From DAOTWP01 sp034435675 (lineage in GTDB: Bacteria > Chloroflexota > Anaerolineae > Aggregatilineales > Phototrophicaceae), in assembly GCA_034435675.1 (NCBI GenBank), contig DAOTWP010000185.1:1-50896 (forward strand): a stretch of 50,896 nucleotides of DNA, written 5' to 3'. The position numbers were made by a program, and so were the translations under genes. Below, one piece after another: positions 1 through 7,943 of this stretch. The stretch's first letter is position 1. Each line of letters opens with the position of its first letter. The notes beneath the pieces were generated by a model. The model was given only the letters and a program-made list of their open reading frames with translations, was not told the origin of the DNA and searched no databases.

Positions 1-621
1 GATAATCATGTCCACATACTGGTGCAGCCTGAGCAGTTCATGAACATAACGGCGATCCGGGTTGGCAATAATCTGCATCGCGTCCGCCGGGAAGTCGTTC
101 GCCGCCAGCGCCTCGCCCAGCACGCGCACCAGTGCGGCGTTGCTGTGCAGCACTTCGCTGCCCCCGCGCAGAATCACGGCATTGCCGGTCTTTAGCGCCA
201 GTGTCGCCACGTCTACGGTGACATTCGGGCGCGCCTCGTAAATTACCCCCAGCACACCCAACGGCACGCGGCGTTTGCGCACGCGCAAACCGTTTTCCAG
301 CGTGCGTGCCTCGAATTCCGCGCCGACCGGGTCGGGCAGCGCCGCCACACTGCGCACGTCCGCCACGATTCCCGCCATACGCCTGCTCAAGTCCAACCGG
401 TCACGAATCCACAGCGGGTCCGTGCCCTTTGCCTGCGCCGCTTCCAGATCGCGCTGGTTCGCCGCGAGGATTGCGTCTGTGTTTGCTTCCACGGCGTCGG
501 CAATCGCCAGCAGCGCGGCATTTTTCTCGGCGGTGGTTTTGCGGGCGAGCAGCACGGCGGCGGCTTTCGCCCGCTGCCCCAGCGCCACCAGATTTAACTC
601 GGTTGCAACAGCCTCTAACAT
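1..621 (-). CDS. proA: Gamma-glutamyl phosphate reductase, N-terminal part (gene continues beyond the left edge)
   Basis: Reduces gamma-glutamyl phosphate to glutamate semialdehyde with NADPH, the second step of proline synthesis in the cytosol. The reverse strand reads without a stop from ATG at 621 to the window edge (207 codons). It has the ProA N-terminus (LALGQRAK-like opening, then a long helix with ILAANQRDLEAA) and the strongly conserved PLGVLGVIYEARPNVTVD and LKTGNAVILRGGSE segments of the aldehyde-dehydrogenase-like fold. The catalytic cysteine lies in the missing part. The start follows the stop of the TPR gene by only 12 bases, so the two are probably co-transcribed. ProB is encoded on the same strand, separated from proA by two unrelated genes. 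Confidence 0.96.
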   Translation of the reverse strand, partial: MLEAVATELNLVALGQRAKAAAVLLARKTTAEKNAALLAIADAVEANTDAILAANQRDLEAAQAKGTDPLWIRDRLDLSRRMAGIVADVRSVAALPDPVGAEFEARTLENGLRVRKRRVPLGVLGVIYEARPNVTVDVATLALKTGNAVILRGGSEVLHSNAALVRVLGEALAANDFPADAMQIIANPDRRYVHELLRLHQYVDMII

Positions 622-633
622 CGGGTTTGATCC

Positions 634-2025
634 TCACATATCCCCGGTCAGGCGTTCCGGGTGCATTTGTCCAATCTGCTGGCGAATCCGGTTGATGTAG
701 CGCAGGACATACGCCCCTTGCTGCGCGTCGCCCAGCACCTCTTGCAGCCGTTCGAGCGTGTCTGCCAGCACTTCCAGCGCGTAGGGCGCATCTTTGGGGA
801 TGGTGAAGAACAGCGTTTCCAGCGCTGTATCGGCGTCTGCCAGGTTGCCCAGCGCCAGCCGCGAGGTAAACAGGTCGGAATATGCCCAGTAATTGCTGCC
901 GTCAATCTGCGTTTCGGTCAGCGCCAGCCGTTCCACACGGGCATACATTGCCAGCATGTTGGCGCGATCCTTCTTCTCCATGTACAGCAGCGCCAGATTG
1001 CTGAAGGGATACGAGGACTGCGGGGTGACATCCGCTGCCTGTTCGTAAGCGTGAATTGCCTCGTCTACGCGCCCGCTGCGGCGGTACAGCCCGCCGAGTG
1101 ACCCATACCACGACTCGCCATCGTCATCAATCAGGCGCGGTGAGATTTTCAGCGCGGCGATCAGATGCTGCTCTGCCCGGCTGAGCATTTCGCTGCGTTC
1201 CAGCCCCATGTCCATACGTTCGGCAATTCGCCGGAAGGTATAGCCCAGCGCGGCAAGCGCCTGCGGCAGGTCGGGGTACAGTTTCAGCGCCTTTTCCAGA
1301 TGTTCGCGCGCTTTGTCCAGCACGTTGCTGTGGACATAGACATAGCCGAGCGCGTAATGAATGACCGGGTTGTTGTCATCCAGTCGCAGCGCGCTTTGAT
1401 GCGTTTCAATCGCGCCCTTGAAGTCGCCCGCGCGGTACTGCTTTTCTGCCAGCGCCAGCAAAGACTGCGCCATCAGCCCGTGTGTGGTTTGTTTCCGCTG
1501 GTCGTCCAGCGCGCGCTGGCTGGCTGCCATTTGCAGATCCATGCGCTGTTGTTCGTTCACCAGCTCGCGCTGAAGCTCGCCAAAGGTGTTCTTGAGTTCG
1601 GTTTCCAGGCGAATTCGCGTGCGTTTCACATCGCGGCGCACTTCCTTGCGCGCTAATTCCAACTGCTCGCGCGAACGGTTGAGGTTGCGCACATAGATAC
1701 CGCCGATAATGCCCGCCGCCGCCGCCGCTGCTGCCGTAATCACGGCGATGAGCACGCCCAGCGCCTCAAACAGGCTGCTGACCCCCAGCGCACGATCCAG
1801 CGCCGCATTTGCCGCGCCCAGCCGGGCGTCAAATTCCGCTATGGGCGGGACTTCAGTGGCGGATGCGGGCGCTGGGGTTGCTTCCTGTGCCCGGACACTT
1901 ACCCGAATCGGCAGCGCCAGCAGTGCCAGCAGCAGCACCAGCAGCAAAACCTGCCGCCCAATGCGCTGGACAATCGCAGTTGGTCGTGTCACCTGTCGTG
2001 CATTTTCTCGCGTAGTGTGTTGCAT
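634..2025 (-). CDS. Membrane-anchored TPR protein
   Basis: A 463-residue exported or membrane-anchored protein of unknown exact role, probably a scaffold. A hydrophobic leader lies at about residues 24-46, ending in VRA before a Pro/Thr-rich stretch. A second, very Ala-rich TM helix spans about 88-112. A charged coiled coil follows (about 115-180), and then tetratricopeptide repeats from about 187 to the end, for example AEKQYRAGDFKGAIETHQSA and HYALGYVYVHSNVLDKAREH. No catalytic motif is visible. It sits 12 bases upstream of proA and 183 bases downstream of the membrane-protein gene on the same strand. Whether it has anything to do with proline metabolism is unknown; the coupling may be only transcriptional. 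Confidence 0.85.
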   Translation of the reverse strand: MQHTTRENARQVTRPTAIVQRIGRQVLLLVLLLALLALPIRVSVRAQEATPAPASATEVPPIAEFDARLGAANAALDRALGVSSLFEALGVLIAVITAAAAAAAGIIGGIYVRNLNRSREQLELARKEVRRDVKRTRIRLETELKNTFGELQRELVNEQQRMDLQMAASQRALDDQRKQTTHGLMAQSLLALAEKQYRAGDFKGAIETHQSALRLDDNNPVIHYALGYVYVHSNVLDKAREHLEKALKLYPDLPQALAALGYTFRRIAERMDMGLERSEMLSRAEQHLIAALKISPRLIDDDGESWYGSLGGLYRRSGRVDEAIHAYEQAADVTPQSSYPFSNLALLYMEKKDRANMLAMYARVERLALTETQIDGSNYWAYSDLFTSRLALGNLADADTALETLFFTIPKDAPYALEVLADTLERLQEVLGDAQQGAYVLRYINRIRQQIGQMHPERLTGDM

Positions 2026-2208
2026 CGCTCATCCTCATCGCAGAGCAGCGCGAAACGCCGCAGAGTTAGATCGCGCACCCATATTACTATAACGCAAAGT
2101 GGGAATTGGATAAAAGAAAGTGGGTAAAAATCGGAGGAAGGATTCTGGGAGGGGACAGGTTTCAACGGGGTGCAGTCGCTACCACACCCCGCGATAGCAA
2201 GCTCTGCG

Positions 2209-3072
2209 TCAATCTTCCGCGTCGTACTGGTTTTCGGCAGGCTGCCTTACCAGCACCGGCACCAGCCGCGTGGACAGCCCCGCCAGCGCGACGACAACTA
2301 CCGCTGTCAGCAGCATCAACGCTGTACTCCACACAACCACCAGCAGCGTCAGCGTGGCGATCAGCAGTTCAAACGCCAACCGCCACAATTCAACTGGAGT
2401 AGGCAGCACAAAAAAGGCGGTAATCACCAGATCGCCAGCCGCGGCGAAACCGGGGACGAGCTGCTGCGGCAATGCCCATGAAAAGGTCAGCAGCAGCGCC
2501 AGGCTGAGCAGCACACGCATAATCGCTGTCGTTGCCAGCGCGTAGAAGCCGCTGGAGACCACGCTGGAACACAGCAGCCCAATAGCCGTCGTCAAGCCGA
2601 TCTCAAACAGCGGGTAAACGCTGGCAAACAGGACCATATACAGCACGGTATCGCCGGGGACACCGCGCCCTGCCGCCGCCAGCGCCACCAGCACCGGGCG
2701 CACCAGCAGCACCAGCCAGAAGCGCCCCAGCAGGTAGCCGACAATCGCGCGCCACTTGTACCAGATCATCGTTTGTGCCGTGAGGTGCGTCAGCCGCAGC
2801 GTATCCCAAGCCTTTGCCTGCCGTTCGCGCACCACGCTGAACGCCGAGAAATGCATCGCCCGCACGCTGAACAGCAGTTGCGTGACAATCAGGAAGCTGG
2901 CGACGAATGCTTCGCCCGGCTGCATACGGAAGACAGGCAGCAGACTGAACATGACCGCACCAATGGTGACCATCGGCAGCAGCAGGAACAGGTAGAATCG
3001 CAGCGGGTGATGACGGCGATCAATGGCGAGTAGAAAGCGCTGCTCATGACGCAGAATATACGACGACAACAT
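2209..3072 (-). CDS. Polytopic membrane protein, ABC-2 permease-like
   Basis: A 287-residue integral membrane protein with about six hydrophobic helices (for example around residues 24-47, 108-135, 142-165 and 225-262). The layout resembles ABC-2-type export permeases: a cytosolic N-terminus, a paired first helix, and a conserved-looking loop around ERQAKAWDTLRLTHLTAQTM, which matches the E-R-x-x-G/A-T-x-x-x-L coupling-helix region of that family. No ATPase subunit is adjacent, so transport is inferred only. It lies between proB and the TPR gene on the same strand, with gaps of about 190 bases on both sides. Start ATG at 3072. Confidence 0.7.
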   Translation of the reverse strand: MLSSYILRHEQRFLLAIDRRHHPLRFYLFLLLPMVTIGAVMFSLLPVFRMQPGEAFVASFLIVTQLLFSVRAMHFSAFSVVRERQAKAWDTLRLTHLTAQTMIWYKWRAIVGYLLGRFWLVLLVRPVLVALAAAGRGVPGDTVLYMVLFASVYPLFEIGLTTAIGLLCSSVVSSGFYALATTAIMRVLLSLALLLTFSWALPQQLVPGFAAAGDLVITAFFVLPTPVELWRLAFELLIATLTLLVVVWSTALMLLTAVVVVALAGLSTRLVPVLVRQPAENQYDAED

Positions 3073-3267
3073 GGGCGACTCCCGGTGTCTGAAATAGGGT
3101 GCGCAGGGGATGATCCGGTGGTGAACGGAGCGCGCACGACGTTACGCCTACTATACCGCGCCAGTCCCGGTAAGTGTATGAGTAATGGATGAATTGTCGC
3201 CACAGAACGTAAAAAAGCGGTAAATGGCTGCTGGCGTGCGGTTGTGCTGCGCAAGCGAATCCAGCGC

Positions 3268-4365
3268 TCAGGTCAGCAGCACCAGATTGTTGCGGTGGAT
3301 GACATAATCGCCGTAGCTGTAACCCAGCACTGCGCCAATGCGCGCGGACTGCACGCCGCACAACCGGCGCAGGTCATCCCCGGCATAGTTGCTCAGCCCA
3401 CGCGCAATTGGTTTGCCCGCCGCATCGTGTACGACCAGTGTCGCGCCGCGTTCAAAGTCGCCTGCCGCCGCTGTGACGCCCACTGGCAGCAGGCTGGCTC
3501 TGCCGCTCAGCAGCGCTTGCGCCGCGCCCGCGTCCACCGTTACGCTGCCCTGCGGCTGGTCCACCAGCAGCCAGCGCTTGCGGCTTTCCAGGTGTGTGTT
3601 GACCGGCTCAAAGCGTGTGCCCAGCGCCTCGCCGTCAACCAGCCGTGTCAGCACGTCGGGCAGGCTGCCCTGCGCGATCACTGTGACCACGCCGCTGCGG
3701 CTTGCCGTTTGAGCAGCCTGAATTTTGGTGACCATGCCGCCTGTGCCCAGCGTTGTGCCTGTGCCGCCTGCCAGCGCGAAAGTGGCGGTGTCTATGTGCG
3801 TAATCTGCTGGATCAGTTCGGCGTTGGCGTGCTTGCGCGGGTCGGCGGTGAACAAGCCGGGCTGGTCGGTCAGCAGCACCAGCAGATCGGCTTCAAGCAG
3901 GCTGGCGACCAGCGCGGAGAGGTTGTCATTGTCGCCGACGCGAATCTCCTCGGTGGCAACGGTATCGTTCTCGTTGATGACCGGCACGACACGCTGCTCG
4001 ATCAGGGTGTAGAGCGTATCGCGCGCGTTCAGGTAGCGGGTGCGGTGCGTCAGGTCGCCGCGGGTCAGCAGCACCTGCCCGACAACAATGCTGAAGATGT
4101 CGAATAAGTCACTCCAGATGCGCATCAGGTGACTTTGCCCTACCGCGCTGAGCATTTGTTTGGCAGGCACGGCGCGCGGCAGGTCGGGGAAGTTGAGGCG
4201 TTCGCGCCCGGCAGCCATCGCGCCGGAGGACACGACGATCAGTTCGTGTTCCTGCTGGTGCAGCCGGGCGACCTGCCGGGCGATTTCCAGCATGCGCTCG
4301 CGGTTCAGCCGCGCTGTGCCCGCCGTCAGGGTGCTGGTGCCAAGTTTGATAACAATACGCGCCAT
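3268..4365 (-). CDS. proB: Glutamate 5-kinase
   Basis: Phosphorylates glutamate to gamma-glutamyl phosphate with ATP, the first committed and proline-inhibited step of proline synthesis. I place the start at the ATG at 4365, giving MARIVIKLGTSTL, the usual ProB N-terminus with its ATP-binding Lys; 13 further residues upstream are open but unlike the family, and AGGGA lies upstream of 4365. The amino-acid-kinase domain shows VVSSGAMAAGR, INENDTVAT and VGDNDNLSALVA, then GTGGMVTKIQAA. The C-terminal part from about residue 275 is a PUA domain, as in full-length bacterial ProB. Length is 365 residues, normal for the family. It is the first gene of a minus-strand run leading to proA. Confidence 0.97.
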   Translation of the reverse strand: MARIVIKLGTSTLTAGTARLNRERMLEIARQVARLHQQEHELIVVSSGAMAAGRERLNFPDLPRAVPAKQMLSAVGQSHLMRIWSDLFDIFSIVVGQVLLTRGDLTHRTRYLNARDTLYTLIEQRVVPVINENDTVATEEIRVGDNDNLSALVASLLEADLLVLLTDQPGLFTADPRKHANAELIQQITHIDTATFALAGGTGTTLGTGGMVTKIQAAQTASRSGVVTVIAQGSLPDVLTRLVDGEALGTRFEPVNTHLESRKRWLLVDQPQGSVTVDAGAAQALLSGRASLLPVGVTAAAGDFERGATLVVHDAAGKPIARGLSNYAGDDLRRLCGVQSARIGAVLGYSYGDYVIHRNNLVLLT

Positions 4366-4388
4366 AGCGTAAGAAAGTCCCTGTGTGA

Positions 4389-4417
4389 TTGTCATTTCGG
4401 GCAACAGATTTTAGACT
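4389..4417 (+). promoter_or_regulatory. Sigma70-type promoter for the ADP-ribosylglycohydrolase pair
   Basis: TTGTCA (4389-4394) and TAGACT (4412-4417) are separated by 17 bases and lie 44 bases upstream of the GTG start at 4461. The site is in the 95-base gap between divergent proB and the ADP-ribosylglycohydrolase genes. Confidence 0.5.
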
Positions 4418-4460
4418 GAGAATAGCACGGCGTGCAGTGTCATTGTAGCGAGGACTTGCT

Positions 4461-5393
4461 GTGGAGCACACAACTGCATCCAACACGGCGGCAGAACGCC
4501 TGCAACGCGCGCGCGACTCGCTGGAAGGCTTGTCAGTTGGGGATGCGTTTGGCGGCTTTTTTGAAGGCGCAGGGCATGATCGGCTGTCAGTGTTCGTGCG
4601 TGAACGCCGCCTGATTGACGCCCAGTGGCGCTGGACGGACGATACCAGCATGGCGCTGTCGATTTACGAAAGCCTGCGCCTGTACCAGCAGATTGACCCG
4701 GAGGCGCTGGCGTTAAGCTTCGGGCTGCACTATGACCGTTCACGTGGCTATGGACCGGCCATGCACCGCCTGCTGCCGCGCCTGGCGTTGGGCGCAAACT
4801 GGCGCGTGGCGGCAGCGGAGTTGTTCAGCGGGCAGGGGTCGTTTGGCAACGGTGGCACTATGCGGGTTGCCCCAGTAGGCGCATACTTCGCGGATGATCT
4901 GCCGCTGGCAGCAGCGCAGGCGCGGCTGTCGGCAGAAATCACCCACGGGCACCCCGAAGGCACAACCGGTGCTGTCGCGGTGGCGCTGGCGGCGGCGCTG
5001 GCATGGCAGGCGCGGCAGGCGGGCGAACGTCCTACCCGCGCGGAGTGGATCGGGCGGGTGCTGGCACACCTGCCGGACAGCGAGGTCAAAAGCGGTGTGC
5101 GGCGCGCGGCAGCGCTGACAACCCGCACGATGGCGCATGTCGTTGGCACGCTGGGCAATGGCAGCCGCGTGACCGCGCAGGACACCGTGCCGTTCGCGCT
5201 GTGGTGCGCGGGGGAGTATCTGGACGATTACGAAGAAGCGATCTGGCAGACGGCAAGCGGCGGCGGGGATGTGGACACCACCTGTGCCATCGTCGGCGGT
5301 ATTGTCGCCTGTTATACGGGAGCGCCGGGGATTCCGCCGGTGTGGATGCAGCACCGCGAACCACTGCCCGTCTGGGCACTGGGGGAAGCATGA
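4461..5393 (+). CDS. ADP-ribosylglycohydrolase family protein, copy 1
   Basis: Predicted to remove ADP-ribose from modified protein or nucleic acid, or from a small molecule, using two magnesium ions (DraG/ARH fold). All family signatures are visible in its 310 residues: GDAFGGFFEG near residue 27; WTDDTSM (T59, D60, D61 as metal ligands); FGNGGTMR (129-135); THGHPEG (161-167); and GGGDVDTT (267-274), where D270, D272 and T273 complete the binuclear metal site. The start is GTG at 4461, preceded by GAGG eleven bases upstream. Its stop overlaps the start of the next gene in an ATGA, so the two copies are translationally coupled. No ADP-ribosyltransferase is visible nearby, so the substrate is unknown. 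Confidence 0.92.
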   Translation: MEHTTASNTAAERLQRARDSLEGLSVGDAFGGFFEGAGHDRLSVFVRERRLIDAQWRWTDDTSMALSIYESLRLYQQIDPEALALSFGLHYDRSRGYGPAMHRLLPRLALGANWRVAAAELFSGQGSFGNGGTMRVAPVGAYFADDLPLAAAQARLSAEITHGHPEGTTGAVAVALAAALAWQARQAGERPTRAEWIGRVLAHLPDSEVKSGVRRAAALTTRTMAHVVGTLGNGSRVTAQDTVPFALWCAGEYLDDYEEAIWQTASGGGDVDTTCAIVGGIVACYTGAPGIPPVWMQHREPLPVWALGEA

Positions 5394-6307
5394 CAACACA
5401 TGAGCAGCGCCTGCAGCGGGCGCGTGACTCGCTCGAAGGGTTGGCGATTGGCGATGCGCTGGGTGGGTTCTTTGAGGGCAGCGATGTGGGGCGTTTGTCT
5501 CACGTCATTCGCCAGCGCATTCTGATTTCTGGTCCCTGGCGCTATACCGACGATACCAACATGGCGCTGTCGGTCTATGAAACGCTGCGCAAATATGCCG
5601 AGATTCGCCAGCAGGGACTCGCCGTCAGCCTGGCGATGCATTTTCACCCTGGGCGCGGTTATGGCATGGTCATGCGCCGCCTGCTGAGCAACATTCTGCT
5701 GGGAATCGCGTGGGACAAAGCCGCCCAGGACACCTTTGGGCGCGAAGATTCTTACGGGCATCAGGCAGCGCTGCGCGGCATTCCGGTGGGCGCGTACTTT
5801 GCCGATGACGTGCTGAAAGCTGTCGAACAGGCACAGCTTGCCGCCAGCGTTACCCACAGCAGCCCGGAGGCAAGCGCCGGGGCAGCAGCACTTGCCGCGG
5901 CGGCAGCGCAGACCTGGCAGGCGAAACAGGCGGGGGAACGTCCCTCGCGGGAGGTGTTTATTGCGCGGGTGCTGCCCTTTGTGCCGCCTGGTGATGTGCG
6001 CTATGGCATAGAGCAGGCGCTGCGCTTTCGCATTCCCGACATCGCGCGCGTTGTGGGCACGCTGGGCAGCGGCAGTCTGTTGACCCCGCAGGATACTGTG
6101 CCGTTCGTGCTGTGGTGCGCGGGCGAATTCCTCGACAACTACGAGGAGGCGATCTGGAAAACGGCAAGCGGCGGCGGCGCGGTTGATACTACCTGCGCGA
6201 TGGTCGGCGGTATCGTCGCGTTGTACACCGGCATTGAGGGGACTCCGGCAGCGTGGCGTGAACGGCTGGAACCCCTGCCGGTGTGGGCGCTGCGCGAAGG
6301 GGGCTGA
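5390..6307 (+). CDS. ADP-ribosylglycohydrolase family protein, copy 2 with altered active site
   Basis: A 305-residue paralogue of the preceding gene, similar over its whole length (LQRARDSLEGL, YTDDTNMALS, VPFVLWCAGEFLDNYEEAIW), so a tandem duplication. It starts at the ATG overlapping the previous stop (ATGA at 5390-5393). It keeps T53, D54 and D55 of the TDDT motif, but the C-terminal metal motif reads GGGAVDTT, so the first Asp ligand is Ala264. The substrate loop GNGGTMR of copy 1 is GHQAALR here, and the THGHPEG segment is THSSPEA. Three separate active-site elements have thus diverged while the fold looks intact. It may be inactive, bind ADP-ribose without cutting, or have another substrate. 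Confidence 0.88.
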   Translation: MTTHEQRLQRARDSLEGLAIGDALGGFFEGSDVGRLSHVIRQRILISGPWRYTDDTNMALSVYETLRKYAEIRQQGLAVSLAMHFHPGRGYGMVMRRLLSNILLGIAWDKAAQDTFGREDSYGHQAALRGIPVGAYFADDVLKAVEQAQLAASVTHSSPEASAGAAALAAAAAQTWQAKQAGERPSREVFIARVLPFVPPGDVRYGIEQALRFRIPDIARVVGTLGSGSLLTPQDTVPFVLWCAGEFLDNYEEAIWKTASGGGAVDTTCAMVGGIVALYTGIEGTPAAWRERLEPLPVWALREGG

Positions 6308-6328
6308 ACGTATAAGTTAGTTATACGT
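6308..6328 (+). promoter_or_regulatory. Short inverted repeat after the ADP-ribosylglycohydrolase pair
   Basis: ACGTATAA (6308-6315) and TTATACGT (6321-6328) are a perfect 8-base inverted repeat around a 5-base centre, directly after the stop codon. It could form a weak hairpin or be an operator. There is no T tract, so I do not call it a terminator. Confidence 0.35.
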
Positions 6329-6429
6329 GCCAGCGCGCTGCCGGTTGATTGTGGCAGCCGCAAGAGGCGCTAAAATAGGATCAACACTGCTGATGACGCG
6401 GCAGTTCTCAAATCAAGGGGTAACGAGCT

Positions 6430-7854
6430 ATGCGTAAACTCTCCTTCATGCTGCTGCTGCTGTTGATTTCCGGTGTGGGCGCGCAGGAACTGACCTGCGA
6501 TGTGCTGATTCAAGAGGCGCTGTACCGTGCCACAGAGCTGTGCCTCGGCATGGGGACGGACGAAGTCTGCTACGGCAACAACCTCGTCGAGGTCGAAACA
6601 CGCGCTGCTAGCGCCGCTGTGGCATTCGACACGCCTGGTGATGTCGTCGCTTTGCCGGACATCCAGACGATTCGCGCGACGCCACTGAATGTTGAGTCCG
6701 GTGATTTTGGGGTGGCGCTGCTGCGTGCGCGGGTGGAAGTGCCCGGTTCACTGCCGGGACAGATCGTGACCTTCCTGATGGTTGGGGATGTCGCCCTGCA
6801 AGACACGGCGGAGGACGGCGACACCGGCGGGCTGCGCACGTTCGTGTTCAGCACAGGCATCGGGCAGTCGCGCTGCAACGAACTGGACTACGACACGCTG
6901 ATCGTTGATGGTCCTGACAATGTGGAAATCACCTTCACGCTCAACGGCGCGGATGTTCGTCTGGGGTCAACTGCCGTCTTCACCGCAGCGCCCGGCGGCG
7001 CGATGGAAATGCTTCTGCTCGATGGCGCGGGCGAAATCACGGCGAATGGCGCAACACAGGTCGTTGAGGCTGGCGAAGGCACGCTGCTGACGCTGGGCGG
7101 CAGCGATGGGCTGACCGCTGCCAGCGCGCCCGCTGAACCTGAAGAATTCCCGCCAGAACGAGTGGCGCACCTGCCCACAGCGCTCGCCGATGCCGGGCAG
7201 AATGTGGCACTCGGCAAGCCTGTGCGCGCCTCGAATGCGCTGCCCACTGACCCGCCGGAAAACGTCGTCAACGGCATTACCAGCGGCGCTGACAACTGGA
7301 ACGCCGGTGATCTGCCGCCGCCGCAGTTTATCGAAATTGACCTGCAGCAAACCTATACAGTCTCACAAATCCTGCTGCAAACCAGCCAATTCCCGCCTGC
7401 CGAACCGACTCCTACCGTGCATCAGCTTTATGTCGGTGACGCCAGCGGCAGATTCACGCTGGTGAATACCTTTGCGCAGGAAACTCGTGATGACGAATGG
7501 CTGATCTTTGCCCCGACAGTTCCAATTCCTGATGTCCGCTTTGTTCAGGTGGTTACACAGGAAACTATCCACTGGGTCTCATGGGGCGAGATCCAGGTGA
7601 TTGCGGCAGGTATTGTGCCGCAAACTGCCTGCGTTATCGAACCGCCGGACGGCAATGTCAACCTGCGTGCCGCGCCGGATGCCAGCGCGCAGCAGACCGG
7701 CGTGCTCGAACGCGGGCAGGGGGCATACGTCATCGGGCAAACGGTCGGCGCGGATGGACTGATATGGTGGCAAACGACCTTTGGCAGTTGGGTGCGCAGT
7801 GATGTCGTCGCCGCCGATGCGGAATGCGTGAACGTCCCGCGTAGAGGCGATTAG
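6430..7854 (+). CDS. Secreted protein with FecR-like, discoidin (F5/8 type C) and SH3b domains
   Basis: A 474-residue exported protein. A signal peptide (about residues 1-18, cleaved near VGA-Q) is followed by a Cys-containing N-terminal region, then a FecR-like beta segment at about 170-225 (VRLGSTAVFTAA, QVVEAGEGTLLTL). An F5/8 type C-like domain at about 255-395 (NVALGKPVRASN opening, FIEIDLQQTYTVSQI, WGEIQVI end) is a sugar or surface binding fold. A C-terminal bacterial SH3 domain (about 400-465) carries GNVNLRAAPDASA. The role is probably cell-surface binding; no catalytic residues are seen. AGGGGT lies about ten bases before the ATG. A possible -10 (TAAAAT near 6372) precedes it. Confidence 0.82.
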   Translation: MRKLSFMLLLLLISGVGAQELTCDVLIQEALYRATELCLGMGTDEVCYGNNLVEVETRAASAAVAFDTPGDVVALPDIQTIRATPLNVESGDFGVALLRARVEVPGSLPGQIVTFLMVGDVALQDTAEDGDTGGLRTFVFSTGIGQSRCNELDYDTLIVDGPDNVEITFTLNGADVRLGSTAVFTAAPGGAMEMLLLDGAGEITANGATQVVEAGEGTLLTLGGSDGLTAASAPAEPEEFPPERVAHLPTALADAGQNVALGKPVRASNALPTDPPENVVNGITSGADNWNAGDLPPPQFIEIDLQQTYTVSQILLQTSQFPPAEPTPTVHQLYVGDASGRFTLVNTFAQETRDDEWLIFAPTVPIPDVRFVQVVTQETIHWVSWGEIQVIAAGIVPQTACVIEPPDGNVNLRAAPDASAQQTGVLERGQGAYVIGQTVGADGLIWWQTTFGSWVRSDVVAADAECVNVPRRGD

Positions 7855-7943
7855 CCCGGTTTGCCACCCCCGCGCGGGCAGCTTCAGCAGTAATTCCCGG
7901 TACATCACCGGATACACTATAGCGATCCACAGGAGGCAAGCGT

